From Eurosta solidaginis (Eukaryota > Arthropoda > Insecta > Diptera > Tephritidae), in NCBI RefSeq assembly GCF_040869045.1, contig NC_090319.1, positions 243,157,832 through 243,221,831 of the forward strand: a stretch of 64,000 nt of DNA, read 5' to 3'. Every line of letters starts with the position of its first letter. Position 1 is the first letter of the stretch. Position numbers and translations under genes: made by a program. Shown piece after piece: positions 24,215-35,210 of the stretch. The notes below the pieces were generated by a model that saw only the letters and a list, made by a program, of their open reading frames with translations, had not been told where the DNA came from and ran no database searches.

Positions 24215-24540
24215 GCGATGTATATGCTGCCATCAATCAAAGAGGCAACGCATATACAAATTGGATACCATGTCACTATAGGATTAAGTGGAACCATTAA
24301 CACTCTCGACAATGTCATCAGAGAACTCCCCAGCTCTCTTGTCAACAAATGCTACTCTAGACTTAATAAGCAATGGAAAAATAAACCTGTGAAGAATATT
24401 TCTCAATAAGGCCCTTATCGTTCCTATCCTGCTAAATGGTGCAGAAGCGCTGACACCATTAGATGAGGATGTTCTCGTGTTTGAGGGAAAAGTTTTACGA
24501 ACCTTTCGCGTCAGCGATAATAAGTTCCGAAAAACATTTA
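24215..24540 (+). pseudogene. RTE-type LINE fragment
   Basis: Two frames give consecutive RTE-like C-terminal RT/thumb signatures: LVNKCYSRLNKQWKNK, then KALIVPILLNGAEALTPL and VFEGKVLRTF. They resemble the pattern 'YKTLI.P.LLYGAE.W.L...FERKVLR' of that clade. A frameshift separates them. Only about 100 codons remain. Confidence 0.65.
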
Positions 24541-24899
24541 ATGCTGAAATTACCTTATTCCTGCGAATTAATTTATCTGTAAATCAGTACATTCCTAGTA
24601 TAAGTGAATGAAAGTCACATAATTTGAATTCAATACATATTGAGATATCCTTTTATATTGTGAATTGGTTAATGAGATGGCGAATGCATTTATGAATAAA
24701 GTGCTACCCGAAAAAACCTTTTCATTTCCGAAAGCTGGTTTGGATTTATGGGCGTCACAGATACGGGGTTTAGATCCACTATGTACGTGGACATACCATA
24801 TCTTATTCATAATACCACTTGTACAAAATGAAGCCATCATGTGCATGTACGTACTCAAGTTTAATATAGCCGCCAGTGGACGCTTGGTTGTTGGTGTAG

Positions 24900-26290
24900 G
24901 TAGGTAGGTTGAACTGGCCGGTCCATGAGGACCTCACATAGACTGATTGAGTCCGTAGTGTTACCAGAAGTTTGTTTTAACGACCAAACTGAAAAACCCT
25001 ATCAAAAACCAGGACCTATGTTATAAAATAACTCCGTCCTCTTGGCAAATACTAGAAGCTTCCTAGGACTTAAGCCACTTGCTGCTTCTAGATCTGACAG
25101 CTGTATCACTCCTAATAGCTGGAGTCTTAGCCTGGCAAGTGCAGGGCACGAGCACAGAACGTGCTCGATCGTTTCCTCCTCCAACCCGCACTTCCTACAC
25201 CTGCTATCACTGACCAAGCCCAATTTAAAGGCATGTGACGCCAGAAGGCAGTGTCCAGTCAGAATACCCGTCATGAGTCTACAGTCCTCTCTTTTTAATG
25301 ATAGAAGCAACTGTGTTAGTCTCAGGTTGTAAGACCTACACATAATCTTCGACACTTTACAGCCCCGCGCTTGAACCCACGCCTTTTCTGCTTGATCGAT
25401 CATGTGCACCTCTCGCATTCGCTTAATCTCGCCCAATCTAATTGGGACGTCTACGGAGCAAGCTTCAAGGGATGCGCCCTTTTTAGCTAATTCGTCCGCT
25501 TTTTCATTCCCATCTATTCCCATATGCCCTGGGACCCAATATAGATGTATGCTTCTCCCTGTCCCGATTCTCTCCAGAGACTGCTTACACTCTAACACGC
25601 ATTTAGATGCTGTGCTATGCGAGATTATTGCCTTAATTGCTGCTTGACTGTCAATATAAAAGTTAACACGGTTGCAGCTTAAGCTATTCTCTTCCAGGGT
25701 TTCTACTGCTTTGGTTACGGCTAATATTTCCGCTTGGAAAACGCTACAGTAATCCGGCAGCCTGTAGGATCTGCTTAATTCCGGATCAGCGCAGTATACC
25801 GCAGACCCTACTCCTTCCACTATTTTGGAACCATCGGTGTACACATGTATCGCCTCGTCCGCCATTTGCGCACCCTTGCGCCAACCGTCCACCTCTATTG
25901 TGGCCTTAAGATCTCCCTCAAAGTGCAGGTAGGGAATCATGTAGTCTGTTCGTCTTGTGACTGAGGACGCTATACTACTATGGCCATATGGTCGGCGCTC
26001 AAGCTGCCCCGAAGCATCGAGCCTGGTTGCGGTCGTTAACGCTTTGTTCTTTGCTACCAGGTCTACAGGTGGAATGTGCAGAATGGCATACAGTGCAGCC
26101 GTCGGGGTTGTTTTCAGGGCTCCCGTAATGCAAAGCATCGATAGTCTGCATACCCCCTCTAATTTTTTGAGGTATGTTGTTTTTTGTGTGGCTTTCCACC
26201 AAACAAGAACTCCATAGTATAGAATAGGGCTTACAATCGCTGTAAAAACCCAATGAGAAAGAGAGGGCGATAGGCCCCACGTACACCCCA
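24900..26290 (-). mobile_element. 5'-truncated RNase H LINE, recent insertion in the SF3B3 copy
   Basis: Perfect 13-bp duplications GTTGTTGGTGTAG lie at 24887-24899 and 26291-26303. Removing 24900-26303 restores the SF3B3 reading frame VVGVAKELQLNPR. The element lies on the - strand with its 3' end at 24900. It lacks 5' sequence and begins in the RT C-terminal region. An intact ORF and perfect duplications point to a young insertion. Related broken copies: 14725-15524 and 13545-13640. The clade (LOA/I group) is inferred from the RNase H after the RT. Confidence 0.92.
25002..26288 (-). CDS. LINE polyprotein C-terminus: RT end, RNase H, Cys-rich tail (partial)
   Basis: It is open for about 429 codons, to the stop at 25002-25004. 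The first part reads as the RT thumb region (VSPILYYGVLVWWKATQ). An RNase H1-type domain follows. Its likely catalytic acids are in AIHVYTDGSK, FQAEILAV, FYIDSQAA and GNEKADELAKKG, and YWVPGHMG precedes the last. A tail with CRKCGLEEETIEHVLCSCPAL gives a CCHC-like arrangement, as in other LINE C-termini. RNase H would remove RNA from the cDNA hybrid during target-primed reverse transcription. The endonuclease and most of the RT are missing, so it cannot move on its own. The ORF continues upstream into flanking DNA only by chance. Confidence 0.9.
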   Translation of the reverse strand, partial: GCTWGLSPSLSHWVFTAIVSPILYYGVLVWWKATQKTTYLKKLEGVCRLSMLCITGALKTTPTAALYAILHIPPVDLVAKNKALTTATRLDASGQLERRPYGHSSIASSVTRRTDYMIPYLHFEGDLKATIEVDGWRKGAQMADEAIHVYTDGSKIVEGVGSAVYCADPELSRSYRLPDYCSVFQAEILAVTKAVETLEENSLSCNRVNFYIDSQAAIKAIISHSTASKCVLECKQSLERIGTGRSIHLYWVPGHMGIDGNEKADELAKKGASLEACSVDVPIRLGEIKRMREVHMIDQAEKAWVQARGCKVSKIMCRSYNLRLTQLLLSLKREDCRLMTGILTGHCLLASHAFKLGLVSDSRCRKCGLEEETIEHVLCSCPALARLRLQLLGVIQLSDLEAASGLSPRKLLVFAKRTELFYNIGPGF

Positions 26291-27112
26291 GTTGTTGGTG
26301 TAGCAAAAGAATTACAATTAAATCCACGCATAACAAATGGTGGTTGCATTAATGTTTATAAAACAATTTGGAATTTTTGCATCTCACCGAGGTACGAGGT
26401 GCATTAGCTGCCTTTGTCATTTATTAGCCGATTGTATTGCGCATATAAGATTTGGACAAGAAAAGAATGTTACGTAAATGTGAAAATAAACATATTCCAT
26501 ATCAGATATTTAACCGCTAAAAAGTGCCAAAAATCAATTAATTATATTCTCTGATGATATACATCCACGTGGGTAACGGCAACCACTTTACTTCTATGAT
26601 ACAATTGCTATTGCTGATAAATTTGGTAATATGAGTATACAGCGTTTGCCGAACTCAGTGAGGGATGATGTCGATGAAGATCCAACTGGTACTAAATCTC
26701 TCTAGGATCGTGGCTTATTATCTGGCGCTTCACAAAAGTCTGAAAATATTGCATAATTTCTTGTCGGTGAAGTAATAATGTCGCTTCAAAGAATACATTA
26801 ATACCCGTTGGCTGTGAGGCGTTGATCTATGCAACACTAAGTGGTACTGTTGGTGCTTTTGTGCCATTTACTAGTCGTGAAGATTTTGATTTTTTACTAT
26901 ATTTGGAAATGCATATGTGTAATGAAAATGCGCCACTATGTGGTCGTGATCATTTGAGTTATAGAAGTTCATATTGTACGGTAAAAAACGTATTGGATGG
27001 GGATTTATGTGAACAATACTTGTCCGTTGAAAAAAAAAGTATTGCAAGTGACATGTTTAGAACACCGAATCAAATATATAAAATAATGGAGGATATACGT
27101 AAACGATTTTAG

Positions 27113-27639
27113 GTGTTTAAATAATTCGTAGCGCGTGACTTCAAAAGGAAAATAAAGTTTAAGATAAAGCTAAGGAGCTATTTTTAAGCTTCATCATTTA
27201 TGCGAATATTTATTGATTGGCGTTTATTAGTTTAATTGCCTCTATCAGGTATATTTTATGTCTAAGGAACCTGTTGAGATCACAAAAAGATCTCAGCGGT
27301 ATTTTGTAAATTTTTTATTGAAAAACAATCACACACGAGTGCCCATTTCAAGATAAATTAAGCTAGTATAGCATATTTAGATCTTATGTTGGCTTAGTAT
27401 TTAATTTAGTTTTATATGTAACATATAATAATTAAAGTTAATAGTGTAAAAAAAAGTGTTTAGCCATAACTCCTCATCTAACTAGACACCTAGTTGCTGA
27501 CTATAGTATTCCGGAATGCGTCCTTTGGCGGACCCCAAACATCCTTTTCATTGATTGTATATATTTCTGCATGAGCGAATTTAATAACCACATATAAATT
27601 CAGGTCTAACGTTCGATTTTGTTCTATCAGACTCAGTCT
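27113..27639. other. Unassigned AT-rich sequence
   Basis: After the SF3B3 stop and a possible remnant of its 3' UTR, no gene or recognised repeat is seen. Confidence 0.4.
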
Positions 27640-29275
27640 TTTATATTTATATTTATATTTATTTATTTAATCAACAAATAAGTTGTTTATAGACTGTTAA
27701 TATACAAAACTTCAAGTTTACATAGCTTATATAAAAAGTATAGTTAACTTTATGACAAGTATCTGATTATGTAAATTTACTACAACTAAAATCAAACGCC
27801 AAGGCATAGGAATAAGCATTAAATTGAGAAAGTGTCCTCCTAAGGGGGCCATTCATTGCATAAACCGTTCTAGCAAAACCCATATAAAACAAATCGTTAC
27901 AAGGAAGGATACGACAGGTTACATTAAAACGAATTTTCATGAGGTAAGAACAGTCAATTGAGCCCGAAACGATATCAAAGACAACACACATTGACAACAG
28001 AGTTCGCCTGGAGTCTAGTGACATAAGATTTATCAGTAAACAGCGAGAGTGATATGATGGTACAGGGTCTACAAAGTTCATCGACCGCAACGCAAAGCGC
28101 ACAAAACCTCTCTGAATAGACTCCAACCTCTTGATATAAACAGCATGAAAAGGTCTCCAAACAAATACCGCATACTCCAACCTCGATCTAACTAAAGATG
28201 TGTACAATAGTTTGAGAGTATAAGGATCTGAAAATGATGCGCAGTTACGGCGGATAAAAGCCAACAAAGCGTAAGCTTTAGAAACTATATAGCTTATGTG
28301 AGTGGTAAAAGTCAGCTTGGTATCAAAATACACACCCAAATCTTTAACTTCATTTGACTTTTTTAATTGAACGTCTTGGATACTATACGATGTAGGAACT
28401 AAACCAGAACCTTTAGCATAAGTGGTAAAATGACTCTTATCAATATTTAGGAATAGAAGATTACGGACACACCAATGGTATAAGTTTCTAAACTCATTTT
28501 GTAAGAAAAAATCAGTATAGACCGCGTCGATTTGGTAGCCCTTTTGAAAGGAATCCAAACAGTCTTCCGTAAAAACAGCCAGATTAGTTATGGTAGATCT
28601 ACCCGCAACGAACCCGTGCTGCTGAGGACATAGTAGATGTTTCACGGAGAAGTAAATTTTATTCTTAACTATGCACTCAAATAGCTTTGACACAGTGGTA
28701 AGTTTGGATATCGGCCTATAATTTTCGATATCTTTTTTGTTACCACCTTTAAGGATAGGCGTAATAAAATTAAATTTTCATGCATCAATAAAAACTCCGG
28801 CAGATAGTGACTTATTAAATATGTGCCTTAAAGGAACATTCAAAGATGAACAACTTTTCAACAGGACAGCCGAGAGGCCATCTGCGTCGGTTGTGGTTGA
28901 CATTTTTAGCTGTTCAATACCATTAGCTATGTCCAAGTCAGTCAAGTAAAGCTTCCCGAAATTGATGGATGTATCTACAATTGGCAGATATTCAAACGAA
29001 ACCCCACTCAGCGAATAAGTCAGCTGCTTCCGAAATTGAGTTGGCCGAAACACCTCTAAGGTGGACCGATGTCGGAATACCCGAACAGTTCTTTTTCGAC
29101 TTAATGTAGCTCCAAAAAAATTTAGGGTTACATTTAATATTGTTTTCAACACTATGAATATACCGCCGATACAAAAATCTATTGAGCTTATTAAATTCAA
29201 CTCTTTTGCTAGTTTTCTCATGAGTTTGGGTCTGTCATCTTGTTGAGGCATTCATAGAAATAGTAAGTTAAACTC
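27640..29275 (-). pseudogene. Jockey/CR1-like LINE copy with the RT palm deleted
   Basis: Read on the - strand: TDADGLSAVLLKSC and a HIFNKSLSAGVFID block (about 28780-28870); then, past a stop, PILKGGNKKDIENYRPIS, LFECIVKNKI and QQHGFVAGRST (RT fingers); then AVYTDF (motif A), which jumps directly to FLQNEFRNLYHWC. The palm segment with the expected Y-D-D motif is absent. The C-terminal part continues with VKDLGVYFDTKL, YTSLVRSRLEYA and VWRPF to a stop near 27767. The 3' end has a TAAATA-type microsatellite tail (about 27642-27667). Catalytically dead. Confidence 0.85.
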
Positions 29276-32200
29276 TGTATATCAAAACATGATTTCTCTT
29301 CAAGAAATTCTGATATGAGGTATGCACTGTAGAGCAACTAACTAATTATCCATTTTTCGACATAACAAAAAAGTTTGCAACCGCTGCGATCAAGGGAATT
29401 ATTATCCAAAATGGAAAGCATTCCTTAAGAAATCTGGAATCCTAACTTTAAGACACTATTAACGATCTTTTCCGCATTCATTAGTGCACTTGTTGTTAAA
29501 ATGGAATGATAAATGTCGTATCTGACTCTAAAAACCCCTTTGCTGACTATTTTCATACCATACTTCTTCTAAAGTTTAATGAGCTTCTTACATGCGAGTG
29601 AGAAAAGTGTTTTCATTATTAATACATTTGAAATTTTATGAAAAGACTTTACTAACTTAAACAATTGCTAACTTTTGATCTGGCTATGCTCGTTATACCC
29701 ACATTTTTCATTAAAATTTCTGGAGAACATGTGTAGATATTGCAGAAATTTGAACTTAAAAGCCACTATAACTTTGTATCTATTTGCAATTTTAAAAGTA
29801 TTTTTCCATGAATGAATTCGTATTTTCAATGCGAGCTCGAAACAAAATGTGGATACTAACATCCTTTATTAGGATAGGAATATCACTTTTTTAACTTGTG
29901 CAATCTTTGAAATTAAAAAACAAAAAATTGGGAAAGTCTTCGTTACTGCATTGCTTACGCTTACGTAAAGGCGAACCGTTTCAGTTTAAACAAATTTAAT
30001 AATATGAAGATTGAAATTGCACATTTCAATGAATATTCATATGCAAACAACATCTGTAAATTAATTTGTTTTTTTGTTTCATGAAATCGAAGTACAAACT
30101 AACTTAATTTAAATTTTACTTCATTTATGTATATTGTTAAGTTTTTTTTAATGAAAATTCATGATAAACTTTAACCTCCTTTTAGTCATAAAAAATCAGT
30201 TTTATTTCTGATAAAGTTTTGGCAACATTGTTGGCGGTCCTTGATATAATTTTCAATGGGATACCTGTGCATTAAAGCTGTAAATTGCTTCGTTCCTATA
30301 TATATTTTGACTATAAATAAGAGCCCTATATTTACACAATTTTGCTCGTAGTCCTTTTGCATATTTTATTCAATGAGTATTGAGGAACGTATCCATACTA
30401 CGTGACCCATTTAACGAAAAGAAACCAATGGGTTATCTTTATAGAAATGTAAAAATTACTTTTCTCTATGTTTCGAAAACTTTACAGACATATGTATTAA
30501 AAAATTGAAATTTGGAGAGGGTGTGAAAATTTTAGCAGAATTAATAGTATCAAAGAGTATAGTGAAGAAAAACAGTAAAAGAAGGCCCATAAAAAAGAAA
30601 ATCGAAAATTTGTTTACGCAATTTTCTGGGCGAACGGGGACAGCCTTTATTAATACGGCCCATTATCTCAATTTTCAAAAAAGCTTTGGAAGGAATAACA
30701 AGCGGTAATTTTAAGGAAAATACTTTCACTTCAAACTGGTGCATGTAATTTTTTAGATGGAAATAGGTTTTTTTGCGAACTTGGGTCGTAAAAGTATCTA
30801 AAACCCTAAGTTCTAACAGATGGCTGCTAAAATTCATTGTATTAAAAAAAGATAAATATAATGTTTCATACATTAAAGCAACTATTTATTTTGTAGGACT
30901 TAATCAAACTTGGACATTCATAGTACTATTGTTATACTATTTCTATAAAGTTATTTTTATACCAGATCAGTTAAATAAAATTAATAGATTTCAGGTGGAC
31001 AGTTTAAGGTCCTTTCGATTTATTTGAGAGATCAAACATTTAGCTTTCGAAATTTCAATATATACAAGAAGAATAGTCTTTTATTTATTATCTATCCTCG
31101 TACAAACAGACGATTATTTAGGTATTCATTCTCACACTGTATGAGAAAATATTTGTGGCAATTTGATAAAACAACCTATGTCGAGTTATGATAATAGTTA
31201 TAAATTGACCCATAACTAAACAGATATCAGGAGAATGTCATTGCGATATCCAATATTTCGAGGCAGCCATTTGGAACTAGGGTTATGAAGAAATAATATT
31301 AGGGGACATGTAGTAAAAAACCGTTAAGAAGCCAAAATATCGCTTTTATCTTAACTCGAGATAGGTTGTTTATTCACATTTTCACATGTATTGGTTTTTT
31401 CCGTCCGCCTGAGTTAATCAGAAGCTCTTGTTTTAATAAATGAATTGTAGCAAATAGAAATCTGATTAAAGTTTAATTAGAAGGCTAAATTTTAAAATGC
31501 TGTTAATCAGATACACACACACTTCGAAATAAAAAAAAAAAAGAACGAAAATTAAATACAAAAACGGCCAAAAAATTGCTCCTTGCAGCAACTTACAATA
31601 TTTTCAACACATAAATATGTAGATATATATCATAGTGTTTTAAATGTAATTAAACATTTTTTGTTATAATTTTCCCCTAAAGTTCAAATATAAACATGAG
31701 CATAATAGGTTCATGACATGGATCGTAACAGTTATGAATATTTTTGATGTTTATCACAAGGAAAGTGATTTGGACATTTGACTAGATTAATGAACCTATA
31801 TGTATTTAGGCTCGCTGATACTAATCATAGGATTTTTTGTCAAATGTTTCGAGGAGGAGTTCGAAGTGTGTAATTGTATTCGAACTCTGAGAATATTATA
31901 AGAATTATATGGGAAGCGGCTTTTATTGGCTTCGCCTGTGTGGATTAATATGCTTAAATACAAGCGCAGAGCTGAAAGCGATTTTCGCATTTTTGTATGA
32001 CTGCGCATTTTTTTTTAGCGTAACTTAAGCTGTATTTCGTTGCTAACTAGTAGAATTAAAACAATAGCTAGCTTACCGAATTTTCCATGCAATATAAACA
32101 ATAAAAAGTAATCGAGTTGAGTTGGCTAAGCGCTTTCAGTTGAAACCGCTTAGGTAATTGTCGACCTGATTGATAGTGTTGTATAGTTTTGCATATTCAA

Positions 32201-32444
32201 AAATGAACATACGAATGTGCAGATAAACAAAAATAACAAAATAACAGCGTGGCGGCAGGGTGACATACATACAAACAAACACACGCATTTCATGTATATT
32301 GTTTTTGCAATTCTCTGGTTGAGTGTCAAAAAACTACTGCGATAGAAGTAGAAATGTCATAGCAGCTAAAAAAAGTAACAATTAGCTGATAAACTTCCCC
32401 CATCTGTATGGTTTTGGCATAATGAAACTGTTTAGCTAGTTAAA
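29276..32444. other. Unassigned AT-rich sequence, over 3 kb
   Basis: No recognised gene or repeat. ORFs of up to 107 codons (30505-31027, both strands) have no motifs and compositions like noncoding DNA. Confidence 0.4.
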
Positions 32445-32690
32445 GGGTTTTTTTCAAGTTCGCTTGGAAAAAAACACCTTTACTTACTGAAATGGCGCTT
32501 AACCCTCTAAACGGTTATGGCCGTCCAACAAGGCGAGCCAGTCGCTTCTTTGCTCTGCTAACTGAAGGTCACACCAAGGGAATATAAATCGTTTTCCACC
32601 TGGTCCTTCCAGTGGAGTGGGGGCCGTCCTCTTCCTTAGTAGAGGTTTCCGCTGATCACTTTATCGCGTGGCGGCCGCCGGTGTTCTTAC
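32445..32690 (-). mobile_element. RTE-type LINE 3' fragment
   Basis: The - strand translation gives RGRPPLHWKDQVENDLYSLG in one frame and LQLAEQRSDWLALLDGHNRL in another. This matches the basic 'RGRP..RW.DQVE.DL..LG' C-terminus of RTE-like elements, broken by one frameshift. Confidence 0.55.
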
Positions 32691-34329
32691 TTTAAAAACT
32701 TAATTTTTCTATTTAAAAAAATAATATTCAGGAAAGGTTATGTTGATATGTATTTAAGGAAATAGGTAAACATTTTGTGCCATTTGGGAAAGATCCGGGG
32801 TTTTCGCCTCAATTTTCGGGGATATTTCAAAAAATTTCAGGAGTAGCTTCTTGCGGAGGGACTGTCTTTCGTTCACTTAATCCAGGGAGGCTTCCAATCT
32901 AACCCCGGTCTTAGAGCCCAGTACTTCTGTGTCTGCCGAAAAAATAGAAATACTTGAAATAGTCGCACTTTTGTTTGTATATCTCGTGCAAAGCGTACGT
33001 CGTCGACACGATTTCTTTAAATCACTTGTGGCTCCTTGATGGTCATGCACAAAGTCGACTTACGGTTGATATTAATGGTTTCCCAATAGTCATGACTCTC
33101 TTGGCACAGTTTAACGATTAGCATCAACGCTGGCCTATTGTTGATCGAGTCAAAGGACACCCCTAGTTTTTTCGGCCCTCGAAATCATAAGCAGTTCAAG
33201 GTGATATCATTAAATTAATTTAATTTAAATTTTACAAGGACCCTGGACAAAATTTTGAAAATATAGATCAAAAATATGCAGACGTTTGTGTTCGAAACAT
33301 TGATATTTTAGAATATTTTAGAATGATAGTCGACCGATTTTAAGTTGAAAAATGTTAAATTTATATGCTAAGTCCGAACTGTTGTTTTCCGGCCTTTTGA
33401 TACAAGAGTTCATTATGAATAACCGCGTAGCTTCAGTTTTCAGACTAGTTCGGCAGTCCACTACGTTAGGGTAGTAGCACACACTCGGTCAATTGTTTGA
33501 CTGTCTTGGGGAAGCTTTTGCTTCACCACTTTGAGCGTTCTTGCGAAGGACAAAGCCTCACCTGTTAAATATATGTGCCTACGTATTCACATTTGTAAAA
33601 GGAGCCGTAACGTGTAGGTGATATTTAAACTTGGTTGATAGGCTATAATCAATGTGATTCATTTTAGGGACTAGTTGGTATAGGACCGCCAACTTTAGGA
33701 AATGTCTAATCGGAAGACTTGGGTATTAATGATGATTAATGATGAAGTGTGAAAATCAAAATTAATATTTCAGACGGTATTTTAAAGTTTCGCAAATAAA
33801 CAACAGATGTTTGAATATAGGGCCAAGTGATTTTTCAAACCTATCTCTACCGACTTTAGTATGAAATGAGAATCATTTCAAAGGAGTGTTTAAACCCCCG
33901 CTTCTCCTTTTAGCCAATCGGGATATAGAATTTTGGAAAAAATCGGCACTTTTTTCGGGTAATTTGCTTTTTTAACAACTTGAGAATGATTTGAAAACCT
34001 GTTCGACTTGGGTCATTTTGATTGAGTTAATTGTTCTTTGTTAATTTTTTTTAAACAATTATGCAAAGTGACCATTTAAATTTCTTATATAACTTTTATT
34101 TTAGTGTTTTGTTTTAATAACCTGGGGAATTGGGTGATGCAAAATCTGTGTTTAGCTGTCATTAGATAACTTTTTAACGGTTAGAAAGAGTTAAATTTCG
34201 CAATTGAATTCTCTTAACTGGTAGTGATGCGCATCCGTTGATACCCCTTTCGAACATATCGGACCAATTTTCGACATGAACAACAAATAAATGGCCTAGA
34301 CAGTTCTAAATGAGTAGAAAATATAGTAA
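32691..34329. other. Unassigned sequence
   Basis: Mixed AT-rich sequence with no supported gene. A stretch near 33000-33190 is a little more GC-rich, but no frame gives a family I recognise. Confidence 0.35.
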
Positions 34330-35005
34330 CGCGCCAAACGCCGCCGCGCCTATATTTTTGACTTTCGCCGCGTTTTAATTCGCTGGACTATGGTGATGTC
34401 TCCGCAAGCTTGTCCAGCTCATCATTAAATTTTCTACGGTACTCGCAATCGCCAACGGTTAGAGGTCCGTAAATATTTTGAAGAACTTTTCTCTCGAACA
34501 CCGCAGAGCCGCTTCATCTTATGTTGTCATGGTCAATGCTTCTTCACCATATAGCAGGATGGCAGTCACTTGGAGCGAGGACCTTACTCTTTATTTACCT
34601 ACCTAGTCTAAAGTAGCATTTATTGGAAAGAGTGATTCTTCGTTGGACTTCAGAGCGTATGTTGATGTTTGTGTTATTGCTGTCCTCATTTACCATCAAA
34701 CCCATCTCTACCGCTTCTTTTTCCAGTTTGGAGTAAGCAGAACTTACTCATCAGAGTACGCCAGTAATTGCACGCGTTTATAGAATATTGTTCCAGAGCG
34801 GTTAAGTTCTGCAGGTAGTATTATTTTCTCCAGCATCAAATTAAAGAAACCGCACGTAAGGAAGTCACCCTGTCTGAAACCTCGTTTAGTTTCGAACGGC
34901 TCAGAGAGGTTCTTCCTACTTCTAAATGAACTGATGCCGTTGCTTCACCTTATTTTTCAACGTATCCATATTGTAAATAAGGTCGCCGATGATTTGGTCG
35001 TGACT
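34330..35005 (-). pseudogene. RTE-type LINE reverse transcriptase fragment
   Basis: The - strand frames give KRGFRQGDFLTCGFFNLMLE (the RT 'G-x-RQGD.LS..FFN' motif), then AELNRSGTIFYKRVQLLAYSDE, where the expected Y-A-D-D reads Y-S-D-E, then FERKVLQNIYGPLTVGDCEY-type thumb sequence. Several stops and frameshifts are present. Confidence 0.75.
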
Positions 35006-35210
35006 ATGTCAAGACTGGAGAGTTCAGAGAGGTAGCTGTATATTTTATTACAAAGCTCATCAATGTGTGGGCCTGGACCTGTGTCCATTATTATGCAGTC
35101 ATTGGCGTAGGATACAATGTTGACTCCTTCTGGTGGCGAAGGTAGATGTTACTTTCCTGAATTGCACCGATGCTTGCCGACCATACAGATAATTTGCGGT
35201 CAACCTTTGA
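35006..35210 (-). pseudogene. Palm fragment of another LINE family, fused to the RTE fragment
   Basis: The - strand reads VNIVSYANDCIIMDTGPGPH and then IDELCNKIYSYLSELS. This matches the palm/motif C region of the LINE at 41944-46388 (YADDC there, YANDC here). It runs without a gap into the RTE-type sequence at 34330-35005. Confidence 0.75.

Larger units (their letters stand above)
24650..27112 (+). pseudogene. Sf3b3: SF3B3 (splicing factor 3b subunit 3) 3' copy, split by a LINE
   Basis: SF3B3 is a WD/beta-propeller subunit of the U2 snRNP SF3b complex. Exon-like sequence runs from EMANAFMNKVLPE and PKAGLDLWASQIRGLDP (about 24665-24780) to VLKFNIAASGRLVVGV (ends 24899). It resumes after the LINE with AKELQLNPRITNGG (from 26301), LRKCENKHIPYQI (about 26470) and KNQLIIFSDDIHPRG. 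It then continues through ADKFGNMSIQRLPNSV, DEDPTGTK, LLSGASQKSEN and a long open block (26822-27112) with LCGRDHLSYRS, VKNVLDGDLCEQY and MEDIRKRF before TAG. Stops occur (for example near 26450 and 26755), with a deletion at about 26511-26530 and frameshifts. No intron is evident, which suggests a retrocopy. AATAAA lies at about 27150; no poly(A) is left. Confidence 0.88.

Noticed and set aside
25957..26349. ORFs overlapping the RNase H LINE in other frames
   Set aside because: Shadows of the real - strand frame; no motifs of their own.
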